From positions 1 through 11,093 of the forward strand of contig CAMPIY010000036.1 of NCBI GenBank assembly GCA_946886645.1: a stretch of 11,093 bases of DNA, in the 5' to 3' direction. Made by a program: the position numbers and the translations under genes. Numbering within the stretch: the stretch's first letter is position 1; every line of letters starts with the position of its first letter. Source of the stretch: an uncultured Sphingomonas sp. GTDB lineage: Bacteria > Pseudomonadota > Alphaproteobacteria > Sphingomonadales > Sphingomonadaceae. Below, piece after piece: positions 1-6,454 of this stretch. The notes beneath the pieces were generated by a model. That model did no database searches, was not told the DNA's origin, and saw only the letters and a list, made by a program, of their open reading frames with translations.

Positions 1-52
1 TGCGACCTGCGGTTTAGGAAACCGTCGCTCTATCCGGCTGAGCTACGGAGCC
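1..52 (-). tRNA. tRNA-Arg (anticodon CCU), 3' part missing at window edge
   Basis: Read on the minus strand, the sequence begins GGCTCCG (acceptor 5' arm), then TA, a D-stem GCTC/GAGC, and a seven-base anticodon loop TTCCTAA with CCT at positions 34-36. This gives a tRNA-Arg reading AGG codons. The variable region and first T-stem bases are present; the T loop, acceptor 3' arm and any CCA lie outside the window. The anticodon stem has four good pairs, with an A-C mismatch at its outer pair (27-43). The gene starts 36 bp after the stop of the Nit1-like gene on the same strand, so it could be read through from that array or have its own promoter in the short gap; I see no clear one. tRNA genes are common integration sites, but no integrated element is visible on this side. 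Confidence 0.93.
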
Positions 53-88
53 ACTCGGCCCTCCCCTTAGGAAAGCCCGCCCCTCGAA

Positions 89-919
89 TCAATTCATCGG
101 TGGCGCAATGGCCCTTCGATGCTGATGGACCGGAATGCGCGATCGGACATCCGCGATCCGGCCAAGGTCGATCTCCGCAAAGGCCAGCCCGGGGTCGCCA
201 TCCATCTCCAGCAGCACCTCGCCCCACGGGTCAGCGACCAGCGAATGGCCATAGGTCTCCCGCCCATCCTCATGCTTCCCGGCCTGCGCCGCCGCGACGA
301 CGAACAGCTCCGCCTCGATCGCCCGCGCCCTCAGCAGCACCTGCCAATGCGCCCTGCCGGTCGGCACGGTGAAGGCGGCGGGGACCGAGATGAGGTCCGC
401 GCCAGCATCGCTCAACCGCTGGAACAATTCCGGGAAGCGCAGGTCGTAGCAGATGGTGAGGCCCAGCTTTCCGACTGGCGTACCGGGCACCACCACCGCG
501 CCGTGCCCAGCCTCATACATCGCCGACTCCCGCCAGCTCTCGCCGGTGGGCAGGTCGACGTCGAACAAATGGATCTTGTCGTATCGAGCCCTGACCTCGC
601 CCTTGTCGTCGATGACGAACCCGCGATTGACCAGCTTGCCGCCCTCACCCTTCAGCGCCAGCGAGCCCAAGTGAACCCAGATGCGCGTCTCGGCCGCCGC
701 GGCCCGGACGGCGGCCAGCACCTCATCCTCGCCTTCGCTCCGCGCCTTGCCCAGCGCCCGCTCCCGGTCGCGGTCGAGCATCCCCGACATCTCCGGCGTG
801 AACAGCATCGCCGCGCCACCAGCCGCCGCCTCGCGCACCGCACCAACCAGCTTCCCGGCATTGGGCGCCGGGTCGATCCCGCTCTGCGCCTGGTAAAGGG
901 CAATCCGAACCGCGCTCAT
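89..919 (-). CDS. Carbon-nitrogen hydrolase, Nit1 (deaminated glutathione amidase) type
   Basis: This is a 276-residue cytoplasmic amidohydrolase of the nitrilase superfamily. The catalytic triad is readable: Glu43 in FTPEMSG, Lys115 in YDKIHLFD and Cys157 in TICYDLRFPE. The stretches HWQVLLRARAIE, ETYGHSLVADPWG and the closing PVHQHRR closely resemble the Nit1 branch. Its characterised members repair deaminated glutathione made by transaminase side reactions; related omega-amidases act on alpha-keto acid amides. Exact substrate is inferred. The start codon overlaps the grxC stop as ATGA (916-919) and there is no convincing Shine-Dalgarno, so translation is probably coupled to grxC. Pairing with a glutaredoxin gene fits a glutathione-related role. 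Length is normal for the family and no key residue is missing. Confidence 0.93.
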   Translation of the reverse strand: MSAVRIALYQAQSGIDPAPNAGKLVGAVREAAAGGAAMLFTPEMSGMLDRDRERALGKARSEGEDEVLAAVRAAAAETRIWVHLGSLALKGEGGKLVNRGFVIDDKGEVRARYDKIHLFDVDLPTGESWRESAMYEAGHGAVVVPGTPVGKLGLTICYDLRFPELFQRLSDAGADLISVPAAFTVPTGRAHWQVLLRARAIEAELFVVAAAQAGKHEDGRETYGHSLVADPWGEVLLEMDGDPGLAFAEIDLGRIADVRSRIPVHQHRRAIAPPMN

Positions 920-1173
920 GCGGCCAGCAACTCGTCCAGCTTGCCGTCATACTCCAGCGCCATCAGCGCATCGCAGCCGCCGATATGCTTACCGTCGATA
1001 AAAATCTGCGGAACCGTCATCCGGCCGCCCGCGCGCTCCACCATCTCGGCCTTCCTGGGACCGCCAAGGTCGACGTGGATTTCCTCATAATCCACCTTCT
1101 TCATGTCGAGCAGCCTCTTCGCGCGAATGCAAAAGCCACATGTCATCTTGGTGTAAATCTCGACCTTGGGCAC
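916..1173 (-). CDS. grxC: Glutaredoxin 3 (GrxC), CGFC active site
   Basis: This small 85-residue thioredoxin-fold protein is expected to reduce protein disulfides and glutathione mixed disulfides in the cytoplasm, using glutathione. The active site is Cys12-Gly-Phe-Cys15 near the N-terminus, followed by the cis-proline motif TVPQIFIDG and the glutathione-binding GGCDAL segment. The usual GrxC active site is CPYC; CGFC keeps both cysteines but resembles the CGFS motif of monothiol glutaredoxins. The start is GTG at 1173, chosen because AGGGAG (1180-1185) sits six bases upstream and the protein then begins MPKVEIYTK as in the family. The gene is 28 bp after comF and overlaps the next gene by four bases. 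Confidence 0.95.
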   Translation of the reverse strand: MPKVEIYTKMTCGFCIRAKRLLDMKKVDYEEIHVDLGGPRKAEMVERAGGRMTVPQIFIDGKHIGGCDALMALEYDGKLDELLAA

Positions 1174-1179
1174 TCCGGA

Positions 1180-1185
1180 CTCCCT
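1180..1185 (-). promoter_or_regulatory. Ribosome binding site of grxC
   Basis: On the minus strand AGGGAG lies six bases before the GTG start. The whole 28-bp comF-grxC gap is purine-rich with a GA-repeat character. This site decides the GTG start. Confidence 0.75.
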
Positions 1186-1201
1186 CTCTCTCGATCCCCT
1201 C

Positions 1202-1945
1202 TTAACGCATTAGATGCGAAGGCCGTGCCACGCGTGCCCAGCAAATCAGTTCGACCCGCGCCGCGCCCGCCTTGCGCAGCGCCTTGGCGCAGGCCTCGGC
1301 GGTGCTTCCGCTGGTCAGAACGTCGTCAACCAGGATGATGCTGCGCCCGTTGATTAGGCGGGGATCGGCAACCGCGAACGCGCCCGCGACGGCCTTGCGC
1401 CGCTGGCTGTGGCTCATGCCCTTGAGCGGCACCGTCGATTTGGTTCGCCGGAGTAGCCCCGCTTCGAACGGATAGCCCCAGCCCTTCGCCAGCTCCCGCG
1501 CGACCAGGCCCGACTGGTTGAACCCGCGCGACCAGAGACGCCGGCGGTGTAGCGGTACCGGCAGCACCAAAGCTTCCTCTGTCTCCGGCCCGCCCAGCGC
1601 AGCCATGTAGCGCGCCATCGTCCGGGCGAGAGCGACCTTGCGCCCATATTTCAGGCGAAGGACGATCGATCGGGAGAGCTCGTCATAAGCGACCGCTGCG
1701 CGCATCCGGTCGAGGCCGGGCGGATCGGCGAGGCATCGGCCACAGGTGTCGGCCTCGGTCGCGGCCAATGGCAGGCCGCAGGTCTGGCAACCCGAATTGC
1801 CGAGCCACTCCATCCGTCCCCAGCAGCCGGGGCAGAAGGCTCCGACCTCCTCGATCACCTCGGCGCAGCCCGCGCAGCGCGACGGCAGCGCAAAGTCGAG
1901 CAGGCTGTTCGCCAGGATGCGGAGCGGTTTGGGCCAGCGCGCCAT
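1202..1945 (-). CDS. comF: ComF family protein (zinc-ribbon plus phosphoribosyltransferase-like domain)
   Basis: This 247-residue protein has the double zinc-ribbon N-terminus of ComF: Cys24/Cys27/Cys38/Cys41 and Cys53/Cys56/Cys68/Cys71, then a type I phosphoribosyltransferase domain. Diagnostic motifs are PVPLHRRRLWSRGFNQS (about residues 130-146) and the PRPP loop VDDVLTSGST (206-215). In naturally competent bacteria ComF helps single-stranded DNA enter the cytoplasm; in most alphaproteobacteria its role is not established. The open frame continues far upstream, but that part lies opposite the methyltransferase and does not resemble ComF. The start is therefore placed at MARWPKP, where family similarity begins. 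The gene is first in the array leading to grxC and the Nit1-like gene, and is divergent from the methyltransferase across 42 bp. Confidence 0.93.
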   Translation of the reverse strand: MARWPKPLRILANSLLDFALPSRCAGCAEVIEEVGAFCPGCWGRMEWLGNSGCQTCGLPLAATEADTCGRCLADPPGLDRMRAAVAYDELSRSIVLRLKYGRKVALARTMARYMAALGGPETEEALVLPVPLHRRRLWSRGFNQSGLVARELAKGWGYPFEAGLLRRTKSTVPLKGMSHSQRRKAVAGAFAVADPRLINGRSIILVDDVLTSGSTAEACAKALRKAGAARVELICWARVARPSHLMR

Positions 1946-1987
1946 GCCCCCTTGTCGCGCGGCCTTCCTCACCGCACAAGCGCCCGC
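1946..1987. promoter_or_regulatory. 42-bp divergent gap between comF and the methyltransferase
   Basis: Both genes start from this short stretch, so at least one promoter must extend into a neighbouring coding region. A broken inverted repeat is visible: CTTGT (1951-1955) with ACAAG (1976-1980), and inside it GCGG (1959-1962) with CCGC (1972-1975). I cannot recognise a confident -35/-10 pair. The regulatory role is inferred only from gene orientation. Confidence 0.35.
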
Positions 1988-2779
1988 GTGACCCGCGAAC
2001 TGTTCGACCGAAAATTGCGCGCACTGCGCCGCGACCGCGCTGCCCGGATGGGGCCCGAGTTGTTCCTGCTGGACCGCGCCTTCGACGATTGCCTCGACCG
2101 GCTGCGCGGCTTCGATTTGCGGCGGGGAAAGGCGCTGCTCATCGGCTGCCCCACGCCGGCATGGCGGGATCGCCTCGGCGAATTCGCCGATCAGGTGGAC
2201 GTCTTGGACCCCGGACAGGTTTTCGCTGCCCGATCGGGGGGAGTGGCGGCGGACGAGGACCGGTTCGATTTCGGCGAGGCCCGGTACGACCTTTGCGTCG
2301 CCGTCGGGACGCTCGACACCGTCAACGAGCTTCCGCTGGCCTTGCACATGATCCGGCGGGCGTTGACGCCCGGCGGGCTGCTGATCGGTGCGATGGCAGG
2401 CGGCGATAGCTGGCCGATGCTGCGAACTGCCTTCATCGAGGCCGACCGGCTGGCGGGCCGGGCCGCCGCGCGGGCCCATCCCCGGGTCGAGGCTGCGTCC
2501 CTGGCGGGATTGCTGACCGCCGCGGGATTCGTCATGCCGGTAATCGACGTCGACCGGGTGAGCCTGCGCTATTCGAACCTGCGCGACCTGGTCCGCGACC
2601 TCAGGGCGATGGGGACCACGAACGTGTTGGCGCAGCGGGCGCCGCCCCTCTCGAAGGCTGCAGCCAGCCGGGCGGCGGAGGCGTTCATGCAGGCCGGTTC
2701 CGGCGGCCGCACCGGCGAAAGCGTGGAAATCCTCCATTTTCTCGGATGGAGCCAATATTCGCGGGAAGCGGCGAGTTAA
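1988..2779 (+). CDS. BioC/NDUFAF5-like methyltransferase-fold protein
   Basis: This is a 263-residue protein of the SAM-dependent methyltransferase fold, closest in pattern to the BioC/NDUFAF5 group. It has an N-terminal LFDRKLRALRRDRAA block, a central Rossmann region (ALLIGCP, then VDVLDP, then YDLCVAVGTLDTVNELP and LTPGGLLIGAM), and a C-terminal RDLRAMGTTN...VEILHFLGWS block like that of NDUFAF5. The mitochondrial NDUFAF5 acts in complex I assembly as an arginine hydroxylase; the bacterial role is unknown. Motif I, normally glycine-rich, reads IGCPTPA, so SAM binding may be altered. The GTG at 1988 is preferred because family similarity begins just after it; a TTG at 1952 would add 12 residues. 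Neither has a clear ribosome binding site. The gene is divergent from comF. Confidence 0.8.
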   Translation: MTRELFDRKLRALRRDRAARMGPELFLLDRAFDDCLDRLRGFDLRRGKALLIGCPTPAWRDRLGEFADQVDVLDPGQVFAARSGGVAADEDRFDFGEARYDLCVAVGTLDTVNELPLALHMIRRALTPGGLLIGAMAGGDSWPMLRTAFIEADRLAGRAAARAHPRVEAASLAGLLTAAGFVMPVIDVDRVSLRYSNLRDLVRDLRAMGTTNVLAQRAPPLSKAAASRAAEAFMQAGSGGRTGESVEILHFLGWSQYSREAAS

Positions 2780-2804
2780 CCTTCTCCCGCGCATCAAATA
2801 TTAA
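2776..2804 (+). promoter_or_regulatory. Possible promoter of the flp pilin gene
   Basis: TTAACC (2776-2781) and TATTAA (2799-2804) are separated by 17 bp and lie in the only AT-rich patch of the gap before the pilin gene. Each box matches the sigma-70 consensus at four of six bases. The -35 overlaps the methyltransferase stop codon. This is a weak call. Confidence 0.3.
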
Positions 2805-2844
2805 TCGTTTCGCCCGTAAAACCGCCTCCGTGGACCAAGACCAG

Positions 2845-2850
2845 AGGAGG
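2845..2850 (+). promoter_or_regulatory. Strong ribosome binding site of the flp pilin gene
   Basis: A full AGGAGG lies five bases before the GTG start at 2856. It fixes the start of this very short gene and suggests efficient translation. A CCTCC at 2825-2829 could pair with it. Confidence 0.8.
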
Positions 2851-2855
2851 GTGGC

Positions 2856-3038
2856 GTGCTCGCTATCCGGACGTTCGGTCGCAAGCTTCGCTCGGACAAG
2901 CGGGGCGCGACCGTCATAGAATATGGATTGATCGTGTCGCTTATTGTCGTCGCGATCATGGCCGCGCTCAGCAACCTCGGTGGCGGGGCGAACGGCATGT
3001 GGGGCAAGCTGGATAATGAGGTCGCGGCTGCGATGTAA
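2856..3038 (+). CDS. Flp/Fap-type pilin precursor (orphan)
   Basis: This 60-residue precursor has the layout of Flp (Tad-system) pilins: a basic leader of 17 residues ending KRG, the prepilin peptidase motif G|ATVIEYG with glutamate at mature position +5, and a hydrophobic helix (GLIVSLIVVAIMAAL) that would form the pilus core. The mature pilin would be about 43 residues. Flp pilins are cut by a TadV/CpaA-type peptidase and assembled by the Tad/Cpa machinery into thin adhesive pili. No tad/cpa gene is present here, so the assembly genes must be elsewhere, or this copy may serve another role. The start is GTG, supported by AGGAGG five bases upstream. It converges on the M48 protease gene with only 8 bp between stops. 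Confidence 0.9.
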   Translation: MLAIRTFGRKLRSDKRGATVIEYGLIVSLIVVAIMAALSNLGGGANGMWGKLDNEVAAAM

Positions 3039-3058
3039 CGGCGGCGTCAGCGCCGCCG
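3039..3058. terminator. Perfect 8-bp hairpin between convergent flp and M48 genes
   Basis: CGGCGGCG (3039-3046), loop TCAG, CGCCGCCG (3051-3058) begins right after the flp stop. The loop contains the stop codon of the protease gene on the other strand, and the right arm encodes its last arginines. There is no U-run on either side, so it may end transcripts weakly, stabilise 3' ends, or both. A bidirectional terminator function is inferred from position and stem strength. Confidence 0.6.
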
Positions 3059-4516
3059 CAGCCCGTATACGACCAGCTTGACCTTCTGACCCGGCGCCAG
3101 GCGGCTGCCGGGATTGAGTCCATTTAACGCCAGGAACCGGTCCATCTGAAAATCGCGATAAGCCATCCGGCTCGCCAGCGATTGCAGCGTATCCCCGCGT
3201 CCTACCGTCACCACGTCGATAACCCTTGGCCGGATCGAGGCCGCCTCGTTGGCGCTGATCCGGCGCAGCGAATTGAACATTGACGCGAAGGGCGTCAGCC
3301 CCTGCCCGCCCCGAGTCAGCGTGACGAAGTGATAGACCGTGTCGCGGTCCCATTGGTAGGCGAACACGCCGACATCGATCGCTCCCGACGAGCTGTTGGC
3401 GCGTCCGATCACATAGGTCGCGGGGAGGCCGTTGACGTTGGTCCGCTGCAAGGGGCCAAGCGCCAGCTGCACCTTGCCCTCGGTAAGCTGCTGGAGGACC
3501 CGGCCGATATATTGCTCCATGCTTCCGGTGAATCGCCCGCCAGAGAATTGCGCTTGGCCTCCCGATCCCTCGATCGACACGGCGGTCGTGCCGTTCTGCA
3601 TCAGATATCCCGCCGGCACGGTGAATTGCAGGCGAAGGTCGGGATGGGTGAAGCTTCGCCCGTCGATCACCCCCTGCGCCGGATCGTCGTCGACCGTTAC
3701 GCCCTCTAGCTGCGCCAGGAACGCATCGCGGTTGCGCAGGCCCTTACCCGCACGGCCAGTCTGGCGAGCCGCCTGCGCGGCCTGGGTGACGCGGTTCTGG
3801 CTGAGCGGATGGGTGCTCGCCCATTCCGGCGTCGAGCGGTTGGCATTGCCCTGGATGCGGGATTCGAGCGCCGACTCCAGCGTCAGCTGCCGAAGCATGG
3901 TCGAGCCCGCGTTGGGGTCATAGCCGGCCTGGCTGATGTAGCGGATGCCCAGCACGTCGGCCTGATATTCCTGGTTCCGGGAGAAGCTCAGCGTGCGAAG
4001 CTTGGAGCTGTATTGCGCGCCCTGGGCGATCATCTGGCCGAAGCCGCCGCCAACGACGCTGCCCAGCAGCACGCCGAGCACGCCCAGGATGCTATTGTTG
4101 CGCGACGCCGCCTTGCGCTGCTGCGCATGGTTTGCGGCGATGTGCCCGGTTTCGTGGCCGACGACGAAGGCCAGTTCGGCTTCGTCGTTCATGATGCTCA
4201 TCAATTGGCGAGTGATGTAGACATAGCCGCCGGGGACCGCGAACGCATTCTCGACCGCACTGTTGAGTGTTGTGAAGTGATAGACCTGACCTGCGTTGGC
4301 CGTGCCCGAATAGGCCGCGATCCGCCGCCCGACATTCTCGACATAAGCCGCTCGCGGGCCGGTCTCGGCGCCGCCGAATTCGGCGACCAGCTCGGGATGC
4401 TGGCGCGCGGCTTCCTGCACATCGCGCGGATTGAGGCTCTGCAGCCGCTGCGTCTGGGCAGCGGCCGGGACAATGATCACCGCGCTCGCGGCAAGCAAAG
4501 CGAGAACGTTACGCAT
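3047..4516 (-). CDS. Exported M48 family metalloprotease with C-terminal LysM-like domain
   Basis: This 489-residue protein begins with a signal peptide (hydrophobic residues 4-20, cleavage near AAA|Q), so it should act in the periplasm. The zinc site is His121-Glu122-Thr-Gly-His125, with the third ligand Glu183 in the helix NQEYQAD, the M48 pattern. A glycine-rich hydrophobic stretch (about 143-165) follows the zinc helix and may be an amphipathic or membrane-contacting segment. Residues around 275-425 form a separate domain I cannot name. The end (about 434-484: VTVGRGDTLQSLA...LNGLNPGSRLAPGQKVKL) is LysM-like, suggesting peptidoglycan contact. Characterised periplasmic M48 relatives such as BepA handle outer membrane protein quality control; substrate here is unknown. 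GGAG (4523-4526) sits six bases before the ATG and is inside a predicted hairpin. It lies 63 bp after accA. Confidence 0.9.
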   Translation of the reverse strand: MRNVLALLAASAVIIVPAAAQTQRLQSLNPRDVQEAARQHPELVAEFGGAETGPRAAYVENVGRRIAAYSGTANAGQVYHFTTLNSAVENAFAVPGGYVYITRQLMSIMNDEAELAFVVGHETGHIAANHAQQRKAASRNNSILGVLGVLLGSVVGGGFGQMIAQGAQYSSKLRTLSFSRNQEYQADVLGIRYISQAGYDPNAGSTMLRQLTLESALESRIQGNANRSTPEWASTHPLSQNRVTQAAQAARQTGRAGKGLRNRDAFLAQLEGVTVDDDPAQGVIDGRSFTHPDLRLQFTVPAGYLMQNGTTAVSIEGSGGQAQFSGGRFTGSMEQYIGRVLQQLTEGKVQLALGPLQRTNVNGLPATYVIGRANSSSGAIDVGVFAYQWDRDTVYHFVTLTRGGQGLTPFASMFNSLRRISANEAASIRPRVIDVVTVGRGDTLQSLASRMAYRDFQMDRFLALNGLNPGSRLAPGQKVKLVVYGLRRR

Positions 4517-4519
4517 GCG

Positions 4520-4565
4520 TCACTCCATCACCGATTCGGCATTTCGCCCCGGTGAACGGGAGTGA
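4520..4565 (-). promoter_or_regulatory. Nested stem-loop covering the M48 ribosome binding site
   Basis: In the minus-strand RNA, TCACTCC pairs with GGAGTGA (7 bp), TCACCG pairs with CGGTGA (6 bp), and an inner GGC pairs with GCC around a five-base loop. The outer right arm contains the GGAG that would serve as the protease ribosome binding site, so the folded form would hide it. The element starts 14 bases after the accA stop and ends three bases before the protease start. Pairing is seen in the sequence; a role in translation control or attenuation is inferred. Confidence 0.5.
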
Positions 4566-4579
4566 AGCGGCGATGGTTC

Positions 4580-5521
4580 CTAGCCGATCGCCAGGAATTT
4601 GGAGCGGCGCTGGTCGAGCAATTGCTGGCGTCCCAGCTTCGCCAGACCGTCGAGCTCTTCGAGGATCGCGGCCTTGAGATTGGCGATAGCTTCCGTCGGG
4701 TTGCGCTGCGCGCCGCCAAGGGGCTCGGGAACGACCCGGTCGACCACCCCGAGCGCCTGAAGGTCGCTGGCGGTCACCTTCATCGCCTCGGCCGCGTCGG
4801 CGGCCTTGTCGGCGGTGCGCCACAGGATGGAGGCGCAGCCTTCGGGCGAAATGACCGAATAGACGGCATGTTCGAACATCAGCACGCGATTGGCGGCGGC
4901 GATCGCGACGGCTCCGCCCGATCCGCCTTCGCCCACGACGGCCGCGACCAGCGGTACGCCCAGCTGAAGGCATTGCTCGGTCGAGCGGGCGATGGCTTCC
5001 GCCTGGCCGCGCTCCTCGGCCTGCACCCCCGGAAAGGCGCCCGACGTGTCGACCAGGCTGACCACGGGCAGCCCGAAGCGGTCCGCCAGCTGCATCAGGC
5101 GGATCGCCTTGCGGTAGCCTTCGGGCTTGGCCATCCCGAAATTATGTTTGAGGCGGCTGGCGGTATCGTCGCCCTTCTCATGGCCGATCAGCATCACGCG
5201 GCGCCCGTCGATCCGCGCCAGCCCGCCGATGATCGCGGGGTCGTCGGCGAACGCACGGTCCCCGGCCAACGGCATGAAATCCTCGGTCAGCCCGGCGACA
5301 TAATGTTTGAAGTGGGGCCGCTCGGGATGACGGGCGACCATCGTTTTCTGCCAGGGCGTCAGCTTGGCGTAGGTATCTTTCAGAAGCTTGGAGGACTTGG
5401 CCTCAAGCTTGGCGACCTCGCTGTCGATGTCGATGTCGCCGGCGGTGGCCGTCTCGCGCAATTCGTGGATCTTCGCGTCCAGCGCGGCGATGGGTTTTTC
5501 GAACTCAAGATAGGTAAGCAT
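4580..5521 (-). CDS. accA: Acetyl-CoA carboxylase carboxyltransferase subunit alpha
   Basis: AccA pairs with AccD to form the carboxyltransferase that moves the carboxyl group from biotinyl-AccB to acetyl-CoA, giving malonyl-CoA for fatty acid synthesis. The 313-residue length is normal. Readable family blocks are the N-terminal [14 protein letters not shown] helix, GHEKGDDT (113-120), [12 protein letters not shown] (to 165) and the oxyanion-forming VGEGGSGGA (196-204), then [14 protein letters not shown] (from 221). The cytoplasmic partner gene accD is not in this window. The ATG start gives the expected N-terminus but has no clear ribosome binding site in the 48-bp gap after xerD. The gene is in the same direction as xerD and the downstream protease and may be cotranscribed with them. 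Confidence 0.97.
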   Translation of the reverse strand: MLTYLEFEKPIAALDAKIHELRETATAGDIDIDSEVAKLEAKSSKLLKDTYAKLTPWQKTMVARHPERPHFKHYVAGLTEDFMPLAGDRAFADDPAIIGGLARIDGRRVMLIGHEKGDDTASRLKHNFGMAKPEGYRKAIRLMQLADRFGLPVVSLVDTSGAFPGVQAEERGQAEAIARSTEQCLQLGVPLVAAVVGEGGSGGAVAIAAANRVLMFEHAVYSVISPEGCASILWRTADKAADAAEAMKVTASDLQALGVVDRVVPEPLGGAQRNPTEAIANLKAAILEELDGLAKLGRQQLLDQRRSKFLAIG

Positions 5522-5553
5522 CGGCGGCGCGGGGTAAGCGGCGGTGGGCGTTA

Positions 5554-5576
5554 CGTCAACGATTGGCCGTCAACGA
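5554..5576. repeat. 9-bp direct repeat spanning the xerD stop
   Basis: CGTCAACGA occurs at 5554-5562 and again at 5568-5576. The second copy contains the xerD stop codon. This could be a small local duplication that lengthened the xerD-accA gap; no function is implied. Confidence 0.5.
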
Positions 5577-6454
5577 GGGTCGGTCGCCAGCGGGTGGCGG
5601 GTGTTGACCAGCTCGACCAGCCGGGCGGCATCGACATGGGTATAAATCTGGGTCGTGGCTATGTCGGCATGGCCCAGCAGCGACTGAAGCACGCGAAGGT
5701 CGGCGCCGCCTGCCAACAGGTGCGTGGCGAAGGCGTGACGAAGAACGTGCGGACTGACCCGGTCGGGCGCGATCCCGGCCAGCGCCGCCATCGACCGGAC
5801 CAGCTGGAACAGCCGCACCCGGCTCAAATGCGACTTGCCGCTGGGGAACAGCCATGGGCTGGCGTCCGGCACATGCGGCAACCATTTCTTGACCGCCTCC
5901 GCCGCTCGTTCGGACACTGGCGCCAGCCGCTCCTTGTCGCCCTTGCCGCGAAGGATCAGGAAGGGCTGGCCCTGGCGCAGCGCCCGGCGCGGAAGCGATA
6001 CCAGCTCGGTCGCGCGCAGCCCCGATCCGTAGAGCAATTCGAGCAAGGCCAGATTGCGCAGCGCCAGCGGTTCGCCGCTTGCCGCCCTGCCTTCCACCTC
6101 GGCGAACATCGCCTCCACTTCCTGCGTGTCGAGGACCTTGGGCAAAGGGCGCTGCAACTTCGGGCGAGGGAGCGCGGCCGAGGGGTCGTCGCCTCTCAAC
6201 CCCTCGTCGAACAAAAAGCCGTAGAATCGCCGAAGCGAGGCGGATCGGCGGGCCACGGTCGAGGCCGCCAGCGCCGACCATGCCGCGCCCAATGTCTTGA
6301 GCCCATCGGCGTCGGCACCTTCCAACGAACCGACGACCTCCGCCGCAGCCTCCAGGTCGCGGCGATAGGCGAGCAGCGTGTTGCGCGCGGCGCCCGCCTC
6401 GGCGGCCATCATGTCGCAGAATTGGTCGACCAGCGCGCGGTCGCCGTCCGTCAC
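5570..6454 (-). CDS. xerD: Site-specific tyrosine recombinase XerD
   Basis: XerD acts with XerC at the dif site, under FtsK control, to resolve chromosome dimers. The 294-residue protein has an N-terminal SAM-like core-binding domain (to about 100) and a catalytic domain with all six residues visible: Arg147 in GSGLRATEL, Lys171 in RGKGDKER, His236 and Arg239 in SPHVLRHAFATHLLAGGADLR (split over the motif), His262 in LLGHADI and the nucleophile Tyr271 in TQIYTHV. Size, lack of extra domains and location next to accA and opposite aroK-aroB indicate a housekeeping recombinase, not a phage or integron integrase. XerC versus XerD is judged from overall similarity and context. The start is GTG, overlapping the upstream gene's stop as GTGA (6451-6454), which implies translational coupling. 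Confidence 0.93.
   Translation of the reverse strand: MTDGDRALVDQFCDMMAAEAGAARNTLLAYRRDLEAAAEVVGSLEGADADGLKTLGAAWSALAASTVARRSASLRRFYGFLFDEGLRGDDPSAALPRPKLQRPLPKVLDTQEVEAMFAEVEGRAASGEPLALRNLALLELLYGSGLRATELVSLPRRALRQGQPFLILRGKGDKERLAPVSERAAEAVKKWLPHVPDASPWLFPSGKSHLSRVRLFQLVRSMAALAGIAPDRVSPHVLRHAFATHLLAGGADLRVLQSLLGHADIATTQIYTHVDAARLVELVNTRHPLATDPR

Noticed and set aside
1..88. tRNA-Arg as an island attachment site
   Set aside because: Its 3' end is outside the window and no integrase, direct repeat or composition change is visible on the inner side.
119..1090. A 323-codon open frame on the plus strand opposite the Nit1-like gene and grxC
   Set aside because: Both minus-strand genes have intact catalytic motifs, and the plus-strand product has the biased composition of an antisense shadow.
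1946..2797. An upstream in-frame extension of comF of about 280 codons
   Set aside because: It lies opposite the methyltransferase, lacks family similarity, and the ComF zinc-ribbon N-terminus begins properly at 1945.
2776..2804. Two TTAA motifs before flp as a CtrA binding site
   Set aside because: The spacing between them is 21 bases, not the 7 of the CtrA full site.
5570..6454. XerD as an integrase next to a mobile element
   Set aside because: Context (accA, aroK-aroB), size and absence of attachment repeats or cargo genes indicate the chromosomal dimer-resolution enzyme.
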